Below, in pieces: positions 27,741 through 36,779 of a DNA stretch of 64,000 bases. How positions within the stretch are numbered: position 1 is the stretch's first letter; each line of letters opens with the position of its first letter. Made by a program: the position numbers and the translations under genes. The notes under the pieces were generated by a model that saw only the letters and a list, made by a program, of their open reading frames with translations, did no database searches and was not told the origin of the DNA. The stretch comes from Chania multitudinisentens RB-25 (GTDB taxonomy: Bacteria > Pseudomonadota > Gammaproteobacteria > Enterobacterales > Enterobacteriaceae): positions 4,278,001 to 4,342,000 of the forward strand of contig NZ_CP007044.2 in the NCBI RefSeq assembly GCF_000520015.2. Direction: 5' to 3'.

Positions 27741-29687
27741 TTACTCGCGTGCCAAAGCGTCAATCGGGTTCAGCCTTGCCGCATTGCGTGCGGGCAAATA
27801 GCCAAACACCACGCCAATTCCCGTAGAGCACAGAAACGCACTCAGCAATGCGGCCGGTGGAAAACTGATCTGCCAGCCCGGTAACACTGACTGCACCAGC
27901 AAGCCGATAGCGAACGACAAGGCGATCCCCAAAGCGCCCCCAACCAGGCAAACCAGCACCGCTTCGATCAGGAATTGCTGGAGGACATCGCCAGAACGGG
28001 CACCCACGGCCATACGAATACCAATTTCGCGCGTTCTTTCTGTCACCGAAACCAGCATGATATTCATCACCCCAATCCCCCCAACCACCAGTGAAATCAC
28101 CGCCACCAGAGTCAAGAACAGTTGCAGAGTACGGGTGGTTTTTTCTGCCGTCTGCACCAGGCTGTCCATATTGTAAGTGAAGAAGTCCTTCTTACCGTGA
28201 CGCAGCGTCAGAAAGCGAGTCAATTGCTGTTCCGCCTCCTGGCTGTTATAGCCATCAAGAATACGCACCGTAATGGAATCAAAACTGTCTTTTCCCACTA
28301 ATCGATTGGCCATCGTCGTGTAAGGCACCCACACATTCAGCGTCTGGCTGCTGCCGAACATCGACTGCTTTTCTTTTGCCACTCCCACCACCGTGGCAGG
28401 CATATTGCCGACCAGAATCACTTCACCCACCACATTGTTCTGATATGGAAACAGGCGGCGCTGAGTATTAGCGTCAATCACCACCACCTGCGCATGCGAT
28501 TGCACTTGCAGCGGATCGAGACCAGTACCCTGGGTAAACGTCATGCCGTAAACCCGGAAAAACTGTTCACTGGCACCGGTAACATTAGCCGCCACATCAA
28601 TATTGCCAAAGCGTAGCCGCATACTGCTGCTAATCTTGGGGGACAGCGCACTGACATAAGGCTGTTCACGCAGTGCCTCCAGATCGCTATATTTCAAGGC
28701 TTGGCGATAAATCGGATCGTCATCTCCAAAATCCTTACCCGGATAGATATCCACGGTATTAGTGCCGATCGATTTTATATCCGCCAGCACCATTTGTTTG
28801 GCCGCATCGCCAATCACCAGGATCGACACCACAGAAGCAATACCAATGATGATCCCCAGCATAGTCAGTGCCGTGCGCATTTTATTGGCGGCCATTGCCC
28901 GCCAGGCCATCACCAATGCCTCACGAAAGCGGCCAAACATTTGCCGCCAAGAGGCCGCTGGGCTTGCCAGCTCCAAGGTTTTCGCCGGTGCATGGCCCTG
29001 CGTGGCTGAATGAGAATCGGCAATGATTTCCCCATCGCGGATTTCAATAATCCGTTCCGCCTGGCGTGCCACTGCCGGATCATGCGTCACAATAATCACC
29101 GTGTGCCCCTGCTCGCACAGTTGCTTGAGGATGGTCATGACTTCTTCACCGGAATGGCTGTCGAGCGCTCCCGTTGGTTCATCCGCCAGAATCACCTGCC
29201 CGCCGTTCATCAATGCCCTGGCAATGCTGACCCGCTGCTGCTGCCCACCAGAAAGCTGACTAGGTCGATACGCGATACGATCGCCCAACCCCAGGCGTTG
29301 CAGCAACGCAATCGCCCTTTCCCGCCGGGCGCTTTTGCCTAAACCGGCATACACCGCAGGCACTTCGACATTATGCGCCGCGCTCAAATGTGGCAGCAGA
29401 TGATAACGCTGGAAGATAAAACCAAAATGCTCGCGCCGCAGCTGTGCCAACGCATCGTTATTGAGAGTCGCCACATCCTGCCCGGCAACCCGATAGATCC
29501 CAGCGCTGGGCTTATCCAGGCAACCGAGGAGATTCATCAGCGTCGATTTACCGGAGCCGGAAGCCCCCATAATCGCCACCATTTCACCGGCCTCAATGCT
29601 CAGACTGACATCTTTCAGCACATCCACCGTCTGCTCGCCGGAGAGATAGCTACGCCGGATACCACTCAATTCCAACAACGCTGCCAT
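27741..29687 (-). CDS. macB: MacB-type tripartite efflux ABC transporter
   Basis: 648-residue inner-membrane ABC protein. The N-terminal ATPase has Walker A GASGSGKST, signature LSGGQQQRVSIARAL and Walker B VILADEPTGALD. Four membrane helices follow, one after the ATPase (about residue 275) and three at the C-terminus, with a large periplasmic domain between. With MacA and TolC it pumps macrolides, enterotoxin or lipopeptides out of the periplasm. Its ATG overlaps the macA stop by one base (TGATG). The sequence aligns well with E. coli MacB; the exact substrate is unknown. Confidence 0.95.
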   Translation of the reverse strand: MAALLELSGIRRSYLSGEQTVDVLKDVSLSIEAGEMVAIMGASGSGKSTLMNLLGCLDKPSAGIYRVAGQDVATLNNDALAQLRREHFGFIFQRYHLLPHLSAAHNVEVPAVYAGLGKSARRERAIALLQRLGLGDRIAYRPSQLSGGQQQRVSIARALMNGGQVILADEPTGALDSHSGEEVMTILKQLCEQGHTVIIVTHDPAVARQAERIIEIRDGEIIADSHSATQGHAPAKTLELASPAASWRQMFGRFREALVMAWRAMAANKMRTALTMLGIIIGIASVVSILVIGDAAKQMVLADIKSIGTNTVDIYPGKDFGDDDPIYRQALKYSDLEALREQPYVSALSPKISSSMRLRFGNIDVAANVTGASEQFFRVYGMTFTQGTGLDPLQVQSHAQVVVIDANTQRRLFPYQNNVVGEVILVGNMPATVVGVAKEKQSMFGSSQTLNVWVPYTTMANRLVGKDSFDSITVRILDGYNSQEAEQQLTRFLTLRHGKKDFFTYNMDSLVQTAEKTTRTLQLFLTLVAVISLVVGGIGVMNIMLVSVTERTREIGIRMAVGARSGDVLQQFLIEAVLVCLVGGALGIALSFAIGLLVQSVLPGWQISFPPAALLSAFLCSTGIGVVFGYLPARNAARLNPIDALARE

Positions 29688-30799
29688 CAGTTCTCCCCCG
29701 CGCCACCGCGGCTGATAATCACTTCCTCACCCAGCGCCAACCCGCTGACGATCTGCACATCAATATTGTTGCGTATGCCGATGGTGACTTCACGCTGTTG
29801 TTCTTGCCCCTGCTGCAACACCGCCACATGGTAGCGATTATCGGCAACTTGCTCCCCTAATGCTGCCAGCGGGATCACCAACGCATCGCTAACGCCGGAA
29901 AGCTGAATATGTACCTGAGCCGTCATTTGCAGGCGCAATAGCCCTTCAGGATTCGGCACTTCAAAACGGGCATAGTAAAAAATGGCGTTATTGACCTTTT
30001 CCGGCGTCGGTTGGATATCTTTCAGCACCCCGTCGAAGCGTTTGTTCGGATCGCCCAACACGGTAAACCAGGCTTTTTGGCCCGGTTTCAGGTTGATCAC
30101 ATCGGCTTCAGACACCTGTGCCTTCACCAGCATGGTGCTCATATCCGCCAGCGTCAAAATGTTGGGGGCCTGTTGCGCAGCAATTACCGTCTGGCCTTGT
30201 AAGGTGGTGATCTGCACCACCTCTCCGGCCATCGGTGCCTCAATGCGGGTATAGGCCAGATTAATTCTCGCGGTATCCAGACTGGCCTGATTTCTCATGA
30301 TTTGCGCTCGGATGGTTTCAACCTGCGCTTCTTTCACTGCCAGCTCAGTGGCATATTTATCCAGATCCTGGCGCGATACGGCCTGCTTATTAGCCAACTC
30401 ACGATTGCGCTGCAACGTCACCGCTGCTAACTGCTGTTCTGCCTGTGTCTGCCGCAGTTGAGCCTGCAATTCCTGCAACGTGGCTTCACCTTCACGAATG
30501 CTGTTCTGCGCCTGCTGCGGATCGATAATGCCAAGCAGTTGCCCCTTTTCCACCCTGTCGCCAATTTCAACCTTCAGACTTTCCAGTTGCCCACTGACCT
30601 GCGCTCCCACATCCACCTTACGCACGGCGTCCAACTGGCCGGTTGCCAAGACATTTTGCTGCAACTCGCGCTGGGCAACCTTGACCGTTTTAAACACCAC
30701 GGGGGCCGGATGGTTCAAGCGCCAATATGCTATTACCGCAATAACCGCCAGCACAACCAGGCTGATCACCCAGCGTTTTTTACGCCTTATTAACCACAT
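29687..30799 (-). CDS. macA: MacA-type periplasmic adaptor subunit
   Basis: 370-residue membrane-fusion protein: one N-terminal membrane anchor (VISLVVLAVIAVIAYW), a lipoyl half-motif, a coiled-coil hairpin (residues about 95-180, Q/E/L-rich), then the second lipoyl half with QGQTVIAAQQAPNILTLADMS and beta-barrel domains. It aligns with E. coli MacA along its length. I take the ATG at 30799; a TTG immediately before it is an equally spaced alternative. First gene of macAB. Confidence 0.94.
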   Translation of the reverse strand: MWLIRRKKRWVISLVVLAVIAVIAYWRLNHPAPVVFKTVKVAQRELQQNVLATGQLDAVRKVDVGAQVSGQLESLKVEIGDRVEKGQLLGIIDPQQAQNSIREGEATLQELQAQLRQTQAEQQLAAVTLQRNRELANKQAVSRQDLDKYATELAVKEAQVETIRAQIMRNQASLDTARINLAYTRIEAPMAGEVVQITTLQGQTVIAAQQAPNILTLADMSTMLVKAQVSEADVINLKPGQKAWFTVLGDPNKRFDGVLKDIQPTPEKVNNAIFYYARFEVPNPEGLLRLQMTAQVHIQLSGVSDALVIPLAALGEQVADNRYHVAVLQQGQEQQREVTIGIRNNIDVQIVSGLALGEEVIISRGGAGEN

Positions 30800-30911
30800 C
30801 AATGTTGATTCCCACCTGTTTCCGTCACTCTTTGGCTGCCCAAATGACAGCGCAGATAAATTATCACGTTTCGTGCACCCTCAATGCCAATCATCGCCGC
30901 ACATTTTCATC

Positions 30912-32570
30912 CTAATCGGCCCGGCCACGCGCCAGCCAGATCACCCGCGAAAACATTTTTTTCAGCAAAGGAGGCACCGAATCAACGCCCCATTCTCCCG
31001 CCTGCATTGCCACTTCAATGGCTAAATCCGGTTTTGAAGCACGATGTACCGCTTTGATGATCACTTTACGCACCGGCATCTGTACTTTGAGGGGAACTGC
31101 GGCCACCCGGTGATAAACCGCACTGAACCCTTCTTTGTACATAAAATGTTCCATATCCGGTGCCGGTAACGCAGTTAAACGGTCGCGCTCATTATCTTCA
31201 TGGTTATCCAACAGGCTGCGGACGGTATTAGCATATTTTTTTCCCGCTTCGTCGCCATCAACCAAAGCATGCCATTCAATCCCCATCCGGCGTGCAAATT
31301 TCAGCAATGGCCGCAGGCCACATTGGGCAAACTCAATGACCCGTATCCCTTCTGCTTCAAAATGATAACCACACTGGCGCGCCAATTCGTTCAGCAGCCA
31401 GACTTCGGTTTCCCCTTCAACCAATAGCCAACAGCGGGCAAATAATGAAGAAGGACGGTTAAAGCGAATGTGAAACGCAATGCGCCGCCCATCCTCTGGG
31501 CTTAAACCACGCGGCCCGAGGCGGTAAGTCGCCACCCTGGCAGATTCACGCACCAGGCGGCAAACATGCTCCACCGGCACCAAAGAAACCAGTTCGCTGG
31601 AGTTGGTGGTAGTGATCCGCTGCAACGGCATCTGATTGAGCAAACTCCAGGCAACCGACAGCATAATGGGGTGCAGACGTGTTTCCGGGTCTTCCACCAG
31701 CAACAAGGGGCGGGCATGAGGATCGAGCTTGACATTGCCCCTGGCCTGCAACAGCGTGGAGAACATTCCCAACAGGATCAGGCGCATGCTGCGGCTGTTG
31801 GGTTCAGCAATCATGCGGTTAATGCTATCCAGCGAACGCCATGCCTGCGGCTCCCTGGTATGGCGATGGCGGCGTGGCCCCGCCACTTGTGACCCCTGTT
31901 CAGCAAAGTAGTGTTCCAGAAGCTGCTGCATTGCCGCCAACCCTTGACGCAGCTCGGAATTGGTCAGCTTTTGTGGATTGCGTACCAGTTCACGCGTCAA
32001 TTGATCCAACTGCTGCGCCAGGGCTTCGTTGTCAGCGGGAAGATGATCGGTGAGTGAGCTGGGGCGCAGGCGGCGGATAAAGCGCGCATCACGCAGGCGT
32101 AATACCGGATGAATGCGGATTAGCGCACGCACCAGTTGATCGATATGATGCAGATGCAGCGCATTGCCGTTAGCATCAAGAAAACGGCGCCAGGTACACA
32201 CCGTGCCATCATCTTCCAGTTCCCCCTCACAGCAGTAGTGAATGCGGCTCAGATTATCCTCCCCCTTCGACCAAAGCGGTGAAAGATGGCGATAACGGGG
32301 TAAATGTGCGTGACCAATATCCTTTTCACAAAACGTGAAAATAATCTGTAGATGGCGTTCTTTGGCGGCTTCATCTCCTGGCGGGAAGTGGAAGTCACGG
32401 GTTTCAAAACGGTATAAGGTCTGTTCCGGCGCTAAAAGAAACGTCATCGCATCCAGTAAACTGGATTTACCCCAGGCGTTTTCACCCAGTAATACCGTGT
32501 TGTCATCCAGCATCAGTGAAAGCCGGTTTATGCCACGGAATCCTACAATCTCAATACGTTCTAAGAACAT
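30912..32570 (-). CDS. ybjD: OLD-family ATP-dependent nuclease YbjD
   Basis: 552-residue protein with an N-terminal ABC/SMC-like ATPase (Walker A GENAWGKSS near residue 31; LLLVEDPETRLHP as the Walker B region) and a C-terminal TOPRIM domain (VEGETEVWLLNEL and LVDGDEAGKKY supply the acidic metal ligands). This is the OLD (overcoming lysogenization defect) layout, seen in phage-resistance and repair nucleases; the function of YbjD is not settled. The start MFLERIEIVGFRG at 32570 has GAGAGGTGG upstream and matches E. coli; six upstream in-frame residues are excluded. Divergent from lysO. Confidence 0.92.
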   Translation of the reverse strand: MFLERIEIVGFRGINRLSLMLDDNTVLLGENAWGKSSLLDAMTFLLAPEQTLYRFETRDFHFPPGDEAAKERHLQIIFTFCEKDIGHAHLPRYRHLSPLWSKGEDNLSRIHYCCEGELEDDGTVCTWRRFLDANGNALHLHHIDQLVRALIRIHPVLRLRDARFIRRLRPSSLTDHLPADNEALAQQLDQLTRELVRNPQKLTNSELRQGLAAMQQLLEHYFAEQGSQVAGPRRHRHTREPQAWRSLDSINRMIAEPNSRSMRLILLGMFSTLLQARGNVKLDPHARPLLLVEDPETRLHPIMLSVAWSLLNQMPLQRITTTNSSELVSLVPVEHVCRLVRESARVATYRLGPRGLSPEDGRRIAFHIRFNRPSSLFARCWLLVEGETEVWLLNELARQCGYHFEAEGIRVIEFAQCGLRPLLKFARRMGIEWHALVDGDEAGKKYANTVRSLLDNHEDNERDRLTALPAPDMEHFMYKEGFSAVYHRVAAVPLKVQMPVRKVIIKAVHRASKPDLAIEVAMQAGEWGVDSVPPLLKKMFSRVIWLARGRAD

Positions 32571-32808
32571 CGACCACCTCTCATGCACTCCCTAAGCAAA
32601 AATCAGTGAGCGCCACTAACCCTTGTAGCATAAATACAAAAAGATAAACGACCCTATAATTTCCTTCGAGAATGGTCAAAAAAAAACCTTACAGGTCAAG
32701 CAAGCGTCACCAAATCTGCCGCTTTACTCCAGCGTTCATTTTAGTTAGCGTGTTGAGCTTGCCGGGTTCCCGGCTTTCTCTCCCAGATTAAAGGACTCTC
32801 GTTTCATC

Positions 32809-33705
32809 ATGTATTCAGGACTGCTGATTATTCTGTTTCCGCTGGTCGCCGGTTATCTTATCCCTTTGCGCAGCAAAGCCCTGATTCAGGCCATTAACCG
32901 GCTGTTAAGCTGGATGGTGTATGTCATTTTGTTCTTTATGGGGATCAGCCTGGCATTTTTGGAGAATCTCAGCAGCAATCTGGTGCTGATATTTCAGTAC
33001 ACCGCCGTGTTTTTCCTGTGCATTTTCTGCGCCAATCTGTTGTTACTCGTTCTGTTGGAACGCCGCCATCCGTGGAAAAATAACCACAGGCAGGAAAAAC
33101 TGCCTTCACGCCTGCACATGGCGCTGGAATCGCTGAAACTATGCGGCGTGGTGTTGGGTGGTTTTGCACTGGGGCTAACCCAATGGCCGTGGTTGCAGTG
33201 GGCCAACGCAGGCAGCGAATATGCTCTGATTTTTCTGCTATTACTGGTCGGTATTCAGCTACGGAACAGCGGTATGACGCTGCGCCAGATTGTGCTCAAC
33301 CGCCGTGGCCTGTTAGTGGCGGTGGTCGTCGCTGCCAGCGCGCTGGCTGGCGGTGCCTTGGCGGCACAACTGCTGGGGCTGCCATTGAAAACCGGGCTGG
33401 CAATGGCTTCCGGCTTCGGTTGGTATTCTCTTTCCGGCATCCTGATTACCGATGCTTATGGCCCAGTATTGGGTAGTGCCGCATTTTTTAACGATTTAGC
33501 GCGCGAGCTGGTCGCCATTATGCTGATCCCCACGCTGGTACGCCGCAGCCGTTCTTCAGCGCTGGGGTTATGTGGCGCCACTTCCATGGACTTTACCCTG
33601 CCGGTTCTGCAACGCAGCGGCGGGCTGGAAATCGTTCCCCCAGCAATCGTGCATGGTTTTCTGTTAAGCCTATTAGCACCGGTGCTCATCGCCCTGTTTT
33701 CTTGA
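32809..33705 (+). CDS. lysO: Lysine exporter LysO (YbjE)
   Basis: 298-residue inner-membrane protein with about eight helices, matching E. coli LysO, which exports L-lysine and its toxic analogue thialysine. Diagnostic blocks: LLLLVGIQLRNSGMTLRQIVLNRRG, MASGFGWYSLSGILITDAYGPVLGSAAFFNDLARE and GATSMDFTLPVLQR. It stands alone between divergent ybjD and hcp. A small perfect inverted repeat GCCGGG-TT-CCCGGC followed by TTTCTCT lies 35-50 bases before the start and might influence its leader. Confidence 0.95.
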   Translation: MYSGLLIILFPLVAGYLIPLRSKALIQAINRLLSWMVYVILFFMGISLAFLENLSSNLVLIFQYTAVFFLCIFCANLLLLVLLERRHPWKNNHRQEKLPSRLHMALESLKLCGVVLGGFALGLTQWPWLQWANAGSEYALIFLLLLVGIQLRNSGMTLRQIVLNRRGLLVAVVVAASALAGGALAAQLLGLPLKTGLAMASGFGWYSLSGILITDAYGPVLGSAAFFNDLARELVAIMLIPTLVRRSRSSALGLCGATSMDFTLPVLQRSGGLEIVPPAIVHGFLLSLLAPVLIALFS

Positions 33706-33712
33706 TCTTCGC

Positions 33713-33730
33713 GGCGCGGTTCATCGCGCC
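33713..33730 (+). terminator. Possible lysO hairpin
   Basis: GGCGCG-GTTCAT-CGCGCC just after the lysO stop. It has no T tract, so it may only be an RNA-end stabiliser. Confidence 0.35.
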
Positions 33731-33836
33731 CTTGCCACTCCCCCCTGCATTATTCGCCTAACGGGAAAGATCAATGCATCTGCAACGTGAAAAATGATGA
33801 AACGAGGATCGTAATAATTCCCATCCGCACGCGAAC

Positions 33837-33850
33837 TTGTTCTAAATCAA
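33837..33850 (+). promoter_or_regulatory. FNR box upstream of hcp
   Basis: TTGTT-CTAA-ATCAA matches TTGAT-N4-ATCAA at 9 of 10 positions. Its centre is about 72 bases before the start site expected from the -10-like TATGCT at 33902-33907. E. coli hcp also has a distal FNR site near that distance. Confidence 0.7.
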
Positions 33851-33911
33851 ACTTGCTCAATGTTGTATTACAAAGGCCTTTTTAAGTGTGCATTACCGAT
33901 CTATGCTCTTA

Positions 33912-33934
33912 AACTGGCATTATAAATACAACTT
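33912..33934 (+). promoter_or_regulatory. NsrR-type NO-responsive operator at hcp
   Basis: The right arm AAATACAACTT matches 10 of 11 positions of the NsrR half site. The left arm AACTGGCATTA matches 7 of 11, with one base between them. It lies just downstream of the likely -10 and 17 bases before the hcp ATG, where a bound repressor would block transcription. NsrR repression of hcp-hcr is established in E. coli. Confidence 0.6.
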
Positions 33935-33950
33935 AAAAAAGGAAGCGATT

Positions 33951-35600
33951 ATGTTCTGCGTGCAATGTGAACAAACTATCCGTACACCGGCAGGTAATGG
34001 CTGCTCTTACGCTCAAGGAATGTGTGGTAAAACAGCAGAAACCTCCGACCTGCAAGATTTACTGGTCGCCGCGCTGCAAGGGCTTTCTGCCTGGGCTTTG
34101 CAGGCACGAGCATTGGGGATTGTCGATCACGACATCGACAGTTTTTCCCCACGTGCCTTTTTCTCCACGCTGACCAACGTGAATTTCGATTCCGAACGCA
34201 TCATCGGCTACGCCCGTGAAACCATTGCCCAGCGTGAATCGCTGGCCGCCCGCTGCCGCCTGTTGGATGCCAGCGTGCGCGTTGATCATCCACTGGCCGC
34301 ATTGCAATTGGCTGGCAACGATATTCCCACACTAGTACAACAGGCGGCACAATTCGCCCTCAATACTGATAAAACCGAAGTGGGTGACGATATCCACGGC
34401 TTGCGTATGCTGTGCCTGTATGGCCTGAAAGGTGCCGCCGCCTACATGGAACATGCTCACGTTCTGGGGCAATCCGATAACCAGATTTATGCCGATTACC
34501 ACGCGTTTATGGCCTGGCTGGGTACTCAACCCCGCGATGTCGATACTCTGCTGAACAACGCCATGGGCATCGGTAAAATGAACTTCAGTGTGATGGCCAT
34601 GCTCGATCGTGGTGAAACTCTGGCGTATGGCGATCCTCAACCTTCTTCGGTTAACGTGCGCCCGGTGGCAGGCAAAGCGATCCTGATTTCCGGCCACGAT
34701 CTGAAAGACCTGCGCCTGTTGCTGGAACAGACAGAAGGGATGGGCATCAATGTGTATACCCACGGTGAAATGCTGCCTGCACATGCTTACCCGGAGCTGA
34801 AAAAATTCACCCATCTGGTCGGTAACTACGGCAGCGGCTGGCAGAACCAGCAAACCGAATTCGCCAAATTCCCCGGCCCGATTGTAATGACCTCCAACTG
34901 TATTATCGATCCTGATGTCGGCCATTATCGCGATCGCATCTGGACGCGCAGCATCGTTGGCTGGCCGGGCGTCAATCATCTGGAAGGCGAAGATTTCAGC
35001 GCGGTTATCAGCCAGGCTCAGCAGCTCAACGGCTTCCCTTACAATGAACTGGAACACCTGATCACCATCGGCTTTGGCCGCCAGGTGCTGTTGAACGCTG
35101 CCGATACGGTGATCGATCTGGTCACTCAGAAAAAATTACGTCATGTCTTTCTGGTCGGCGGCTGTGATGGCAGCCGTGATGAACGCAGTTACTTTACCGA
35201 TTTCGCCCGTAGCGTACCGCAGGATTGCCTGATCATGACCCTGGGATGCGGTAAGTACCGTTTCAATAAGTTGGACTTTGGCACACTGGAAGGTTTGCCG
35301 CGTTTGCTGGATGTCGGCCAGTGCAACGATGCTTATTCAGCCGTGATGCTGGCGGTGAAACTCTCTGAGAAACTTGGCTGCACGGTGAACGATCTGCCAC
35401 TCAGCCTGGTGTTGTCCTGGTTTGAACAGAAAGCGATCGTCATTCTGCTGACGTTGCTGTCATTGGGGGTGAAAAATATCGTCACAGGCCCAAGTGCGCC
35501 CGCTTTCCTGACGGATAATCTGCTGGCGATACTGAATGAAAAATTCGGTCTGAGCCCGATCACTACCGTAGAACAGGATATGCAAACCCTGCTCGGCTGA
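33951..35600 (+). CDS. hcp: Hydroxylamine reductase / hybrid-cluster protein (NO reductase)
   Basis: 549-residue cytoplasmic iron-sulfur protein that reduces nitric oxide at low levels under anaerobiosis. The N-terminal ligand set C3, C6, C18 and C25 has the spacing of enterobacterial Hcp, which carries a [2Fe-2S] centre. Hybrid-cluster ligands are in HGEMLPAH, TSNCIIDP, GGCDGSRDERSYF and LGCGKYRFNK. The ATG at 33951 (MFCVQCEQTIRTPAG) has AAGGAAG upstream; the longer open frame includes the promoter region and is rejected. It is co-directional with its reductase hcr, 57 bases on. Confidence 0.97.
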   Translation: MFCVQCEQTIRTPAGNGCSYAQGMCGKTAETSDLQDLLVAALQGLSAWALQARALGIVDHDIDSFSPRAFFSTLTNVNFDSERIIGYARETIAQRESLAARCRLLDASVRVDHPLAALQLAGNDIPTLVQQAAQFALNTDKTEVGDDIHGLRMLCLYGLKGAAAYMEHAHVLGQSDNQIYADYHAFMAWLGTQPRDVDTLLNNAMGIGKMNFSVMAMLDRGETLAYGDPQPSSVNVRPVAGKAILISGHDLKDLRLLLEQTEGMGINVYTHGEMLPAHAYPELKKFTHLVGNYGSGWQNQQTEFAKFPGPIVMTSNCIIDPDVGHYRDRIWTRSIVGWPGVNHLEGEDFSAVISQAQQLNGFPYNELEHLITIGFGRQVLLNAADTVIDLVTQKKLRHVFLVGGCDGSRDERSYFTDFARSVPQDCLIMTLGCGKYRFNKLDFGTLEGLPRLLDVGQCNDAYSAVMLAVKLSEKLGCTVNDLPLSLVLSWFEQKAIVILLTLLSLGVKNIVTGPSAPAFLTDNLLAILNEKFGLSPITTVEQDMQTLLG

Positions 35601-35610
35601 TGCCACTTTT

Positions 35611-35647
35611 CGGGGCTACCCATGGTAACGGTGGCCCCGTTTGTTTT
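35611..35647 (+). terminator. Hairpin between hcp and hcr
   Basis: CGGGGC ... GCCCCG with an inner ACC-CAT-GGT pairing and a T-rich tail (GTTTGTTTT). It sits inside the operon just before the hcr ribosome site, so it may attenuate hcr relative to hcp. Confidence 0.45.
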
Positions 35648-35657
35648 GAGGTACATG

Positions 35658-36662
35658 ATGACCCCACCCAGTCCACTTTGCCCCAACCCAATGCAGGTAC
35701 ACTCCATCCAGCAGGAAACCGCCGATGTCTGGACGCTGAACCTGATTAGCCCTGATATTTATCTCTACCAGCCCGGCCAGTTTGCACTGGTCAGTATTCG
35801 CCACAGTGACGACACGCTACGTGCTTATACCCTGTCCTCCTCACCCGGTTTAAGCCGTTTTATCAGCCTCAGCGTGCGGCGTTTACCGGAAGGCATTGGC
35901 TCACGCTGGCTGACAGAGGAAGTAAAACCCGGTGATGTACTATGGCTGTCTGACGCTCAAGGGGATTTCAACTGCGTTCAGCACCCCAGCGATCGCTATC
36001 TGATGCTGGCTGCCGGTTGTGGCGTCACACCTGTGATGTCGATGTGCCGCTGGCTGGTGGCGAATCGCCCGCAATGCGATATTCAGGTGATCTATAACGT
36101 TCGCACGCTGGCAGACGTGATTTTTGCTGATGAATGGCAAGATCTGTGTACCGCTCATCCACAGTTGCAGTTAACGCTGATAGCCAAGCAAGGGGCGCAG
36201 TCAGATTTGCTGAATGGCCGTATCAGCGCCCCCTTTTTACAACAGGTGGTTCCGGATATCATTGAACGTACCGTCATGGCCTGTGGTTCCGAGCTTTATA
36301 TGCAACAGGTGGAACAACTCTGTGGGCAACTTGGCGTTCCCGCCTCATGCTTCCACAAGGAGCAATTCCATACTTCCGCAGAGCAGCACGAAGTGCAAAG
36401 CGAGCAATTGACGTTGCGCATCGGCCAACCGTTGCGCGAGTTTCGCGTGCCCGTTGGCAGTTCGCTTCTGGCTGCCATGGAAGCCCACAAACTGCCGGTT
36501 AACGCTGCCTGTCGTGCCGGGGTATGCGGTTCCTGCAAAACCCGCATTGTGGCAGGCAAGTACTCCACAACCAGCACGATGACGCTCACCCCGGCAGAGA
36601 TTGAACAAGGCTACGTTTTAGCCTGTAGCTGCCAGTTACACAGCGATGTAACCCTCGCCTGA
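35658..36662 (+). CDS. hcr: NADH oxidoreductase Hcr
   Basis: About 334 residues. An FNR-like FAD/NADH module (RAYTLSSSP for FAD; AAGCGVTPVMSM for the nucleotide) is fused to a C-terminal plant-type [2Fe-2S] ferredoxin domain (CRAGVCGSCKT ... CSC). It supplies electrons to Hcp. Two ATG codons are adjacent at 35655 and 35658; the second is better spaced (six bases) from GAGG. The frame upstream of these is not coding. A terminator follows. Confidence 0.95.
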   Translation: MTPPSPLCPNPMQVHSIQQETADVWTLNLISPDIYLYQPGQFALVSIRHSDDTLRAYTLSSSPGLSRFISLSVRRLPEGIGSRWLTEEVKPGDVLWLSDAQGDFNCVQHPSDRYLMLAAGCGVTPVMSMCRWLVANRPQCDIQVIYNVRTLADVIFADEWQDLCTAHPQLQLTLIAKQGAQSDLLNGRISAPFLQQVVPDIIERTVMACGSELYMQQVEQLCGQLGVPASCFHKEQFHTSAEQHEVQSEQLTLRIGQPLREFRVPVGSSLLAAMEAHKLPVNAACRAGVCGSCKTRIVAGKYSTTSTMTLTPAEIEQGYVLACSCQLHSDVTLA

Positions 36663-36680
36663 TAAGCAGCTGCTTTCCCT

Positions 36681-36715
36681 CAGAGCGCGCCAGGCATCGC
36701 GCTCTGTATTTTCTG
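36681..36715 (+). terminator. hcr terminator
   Basis: CAGAGCGCG / CGCGCTCTG, nine perfect pairs, followed by TATTTTCTGCTTTTT. Confidence 0.85.
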
Positions 36716-36779
36716 CTTTTTCAATTCCGTAATCCGGTTATGATGAAAGCCATCTCTCTGATTGGTGATAAGGATGTGT

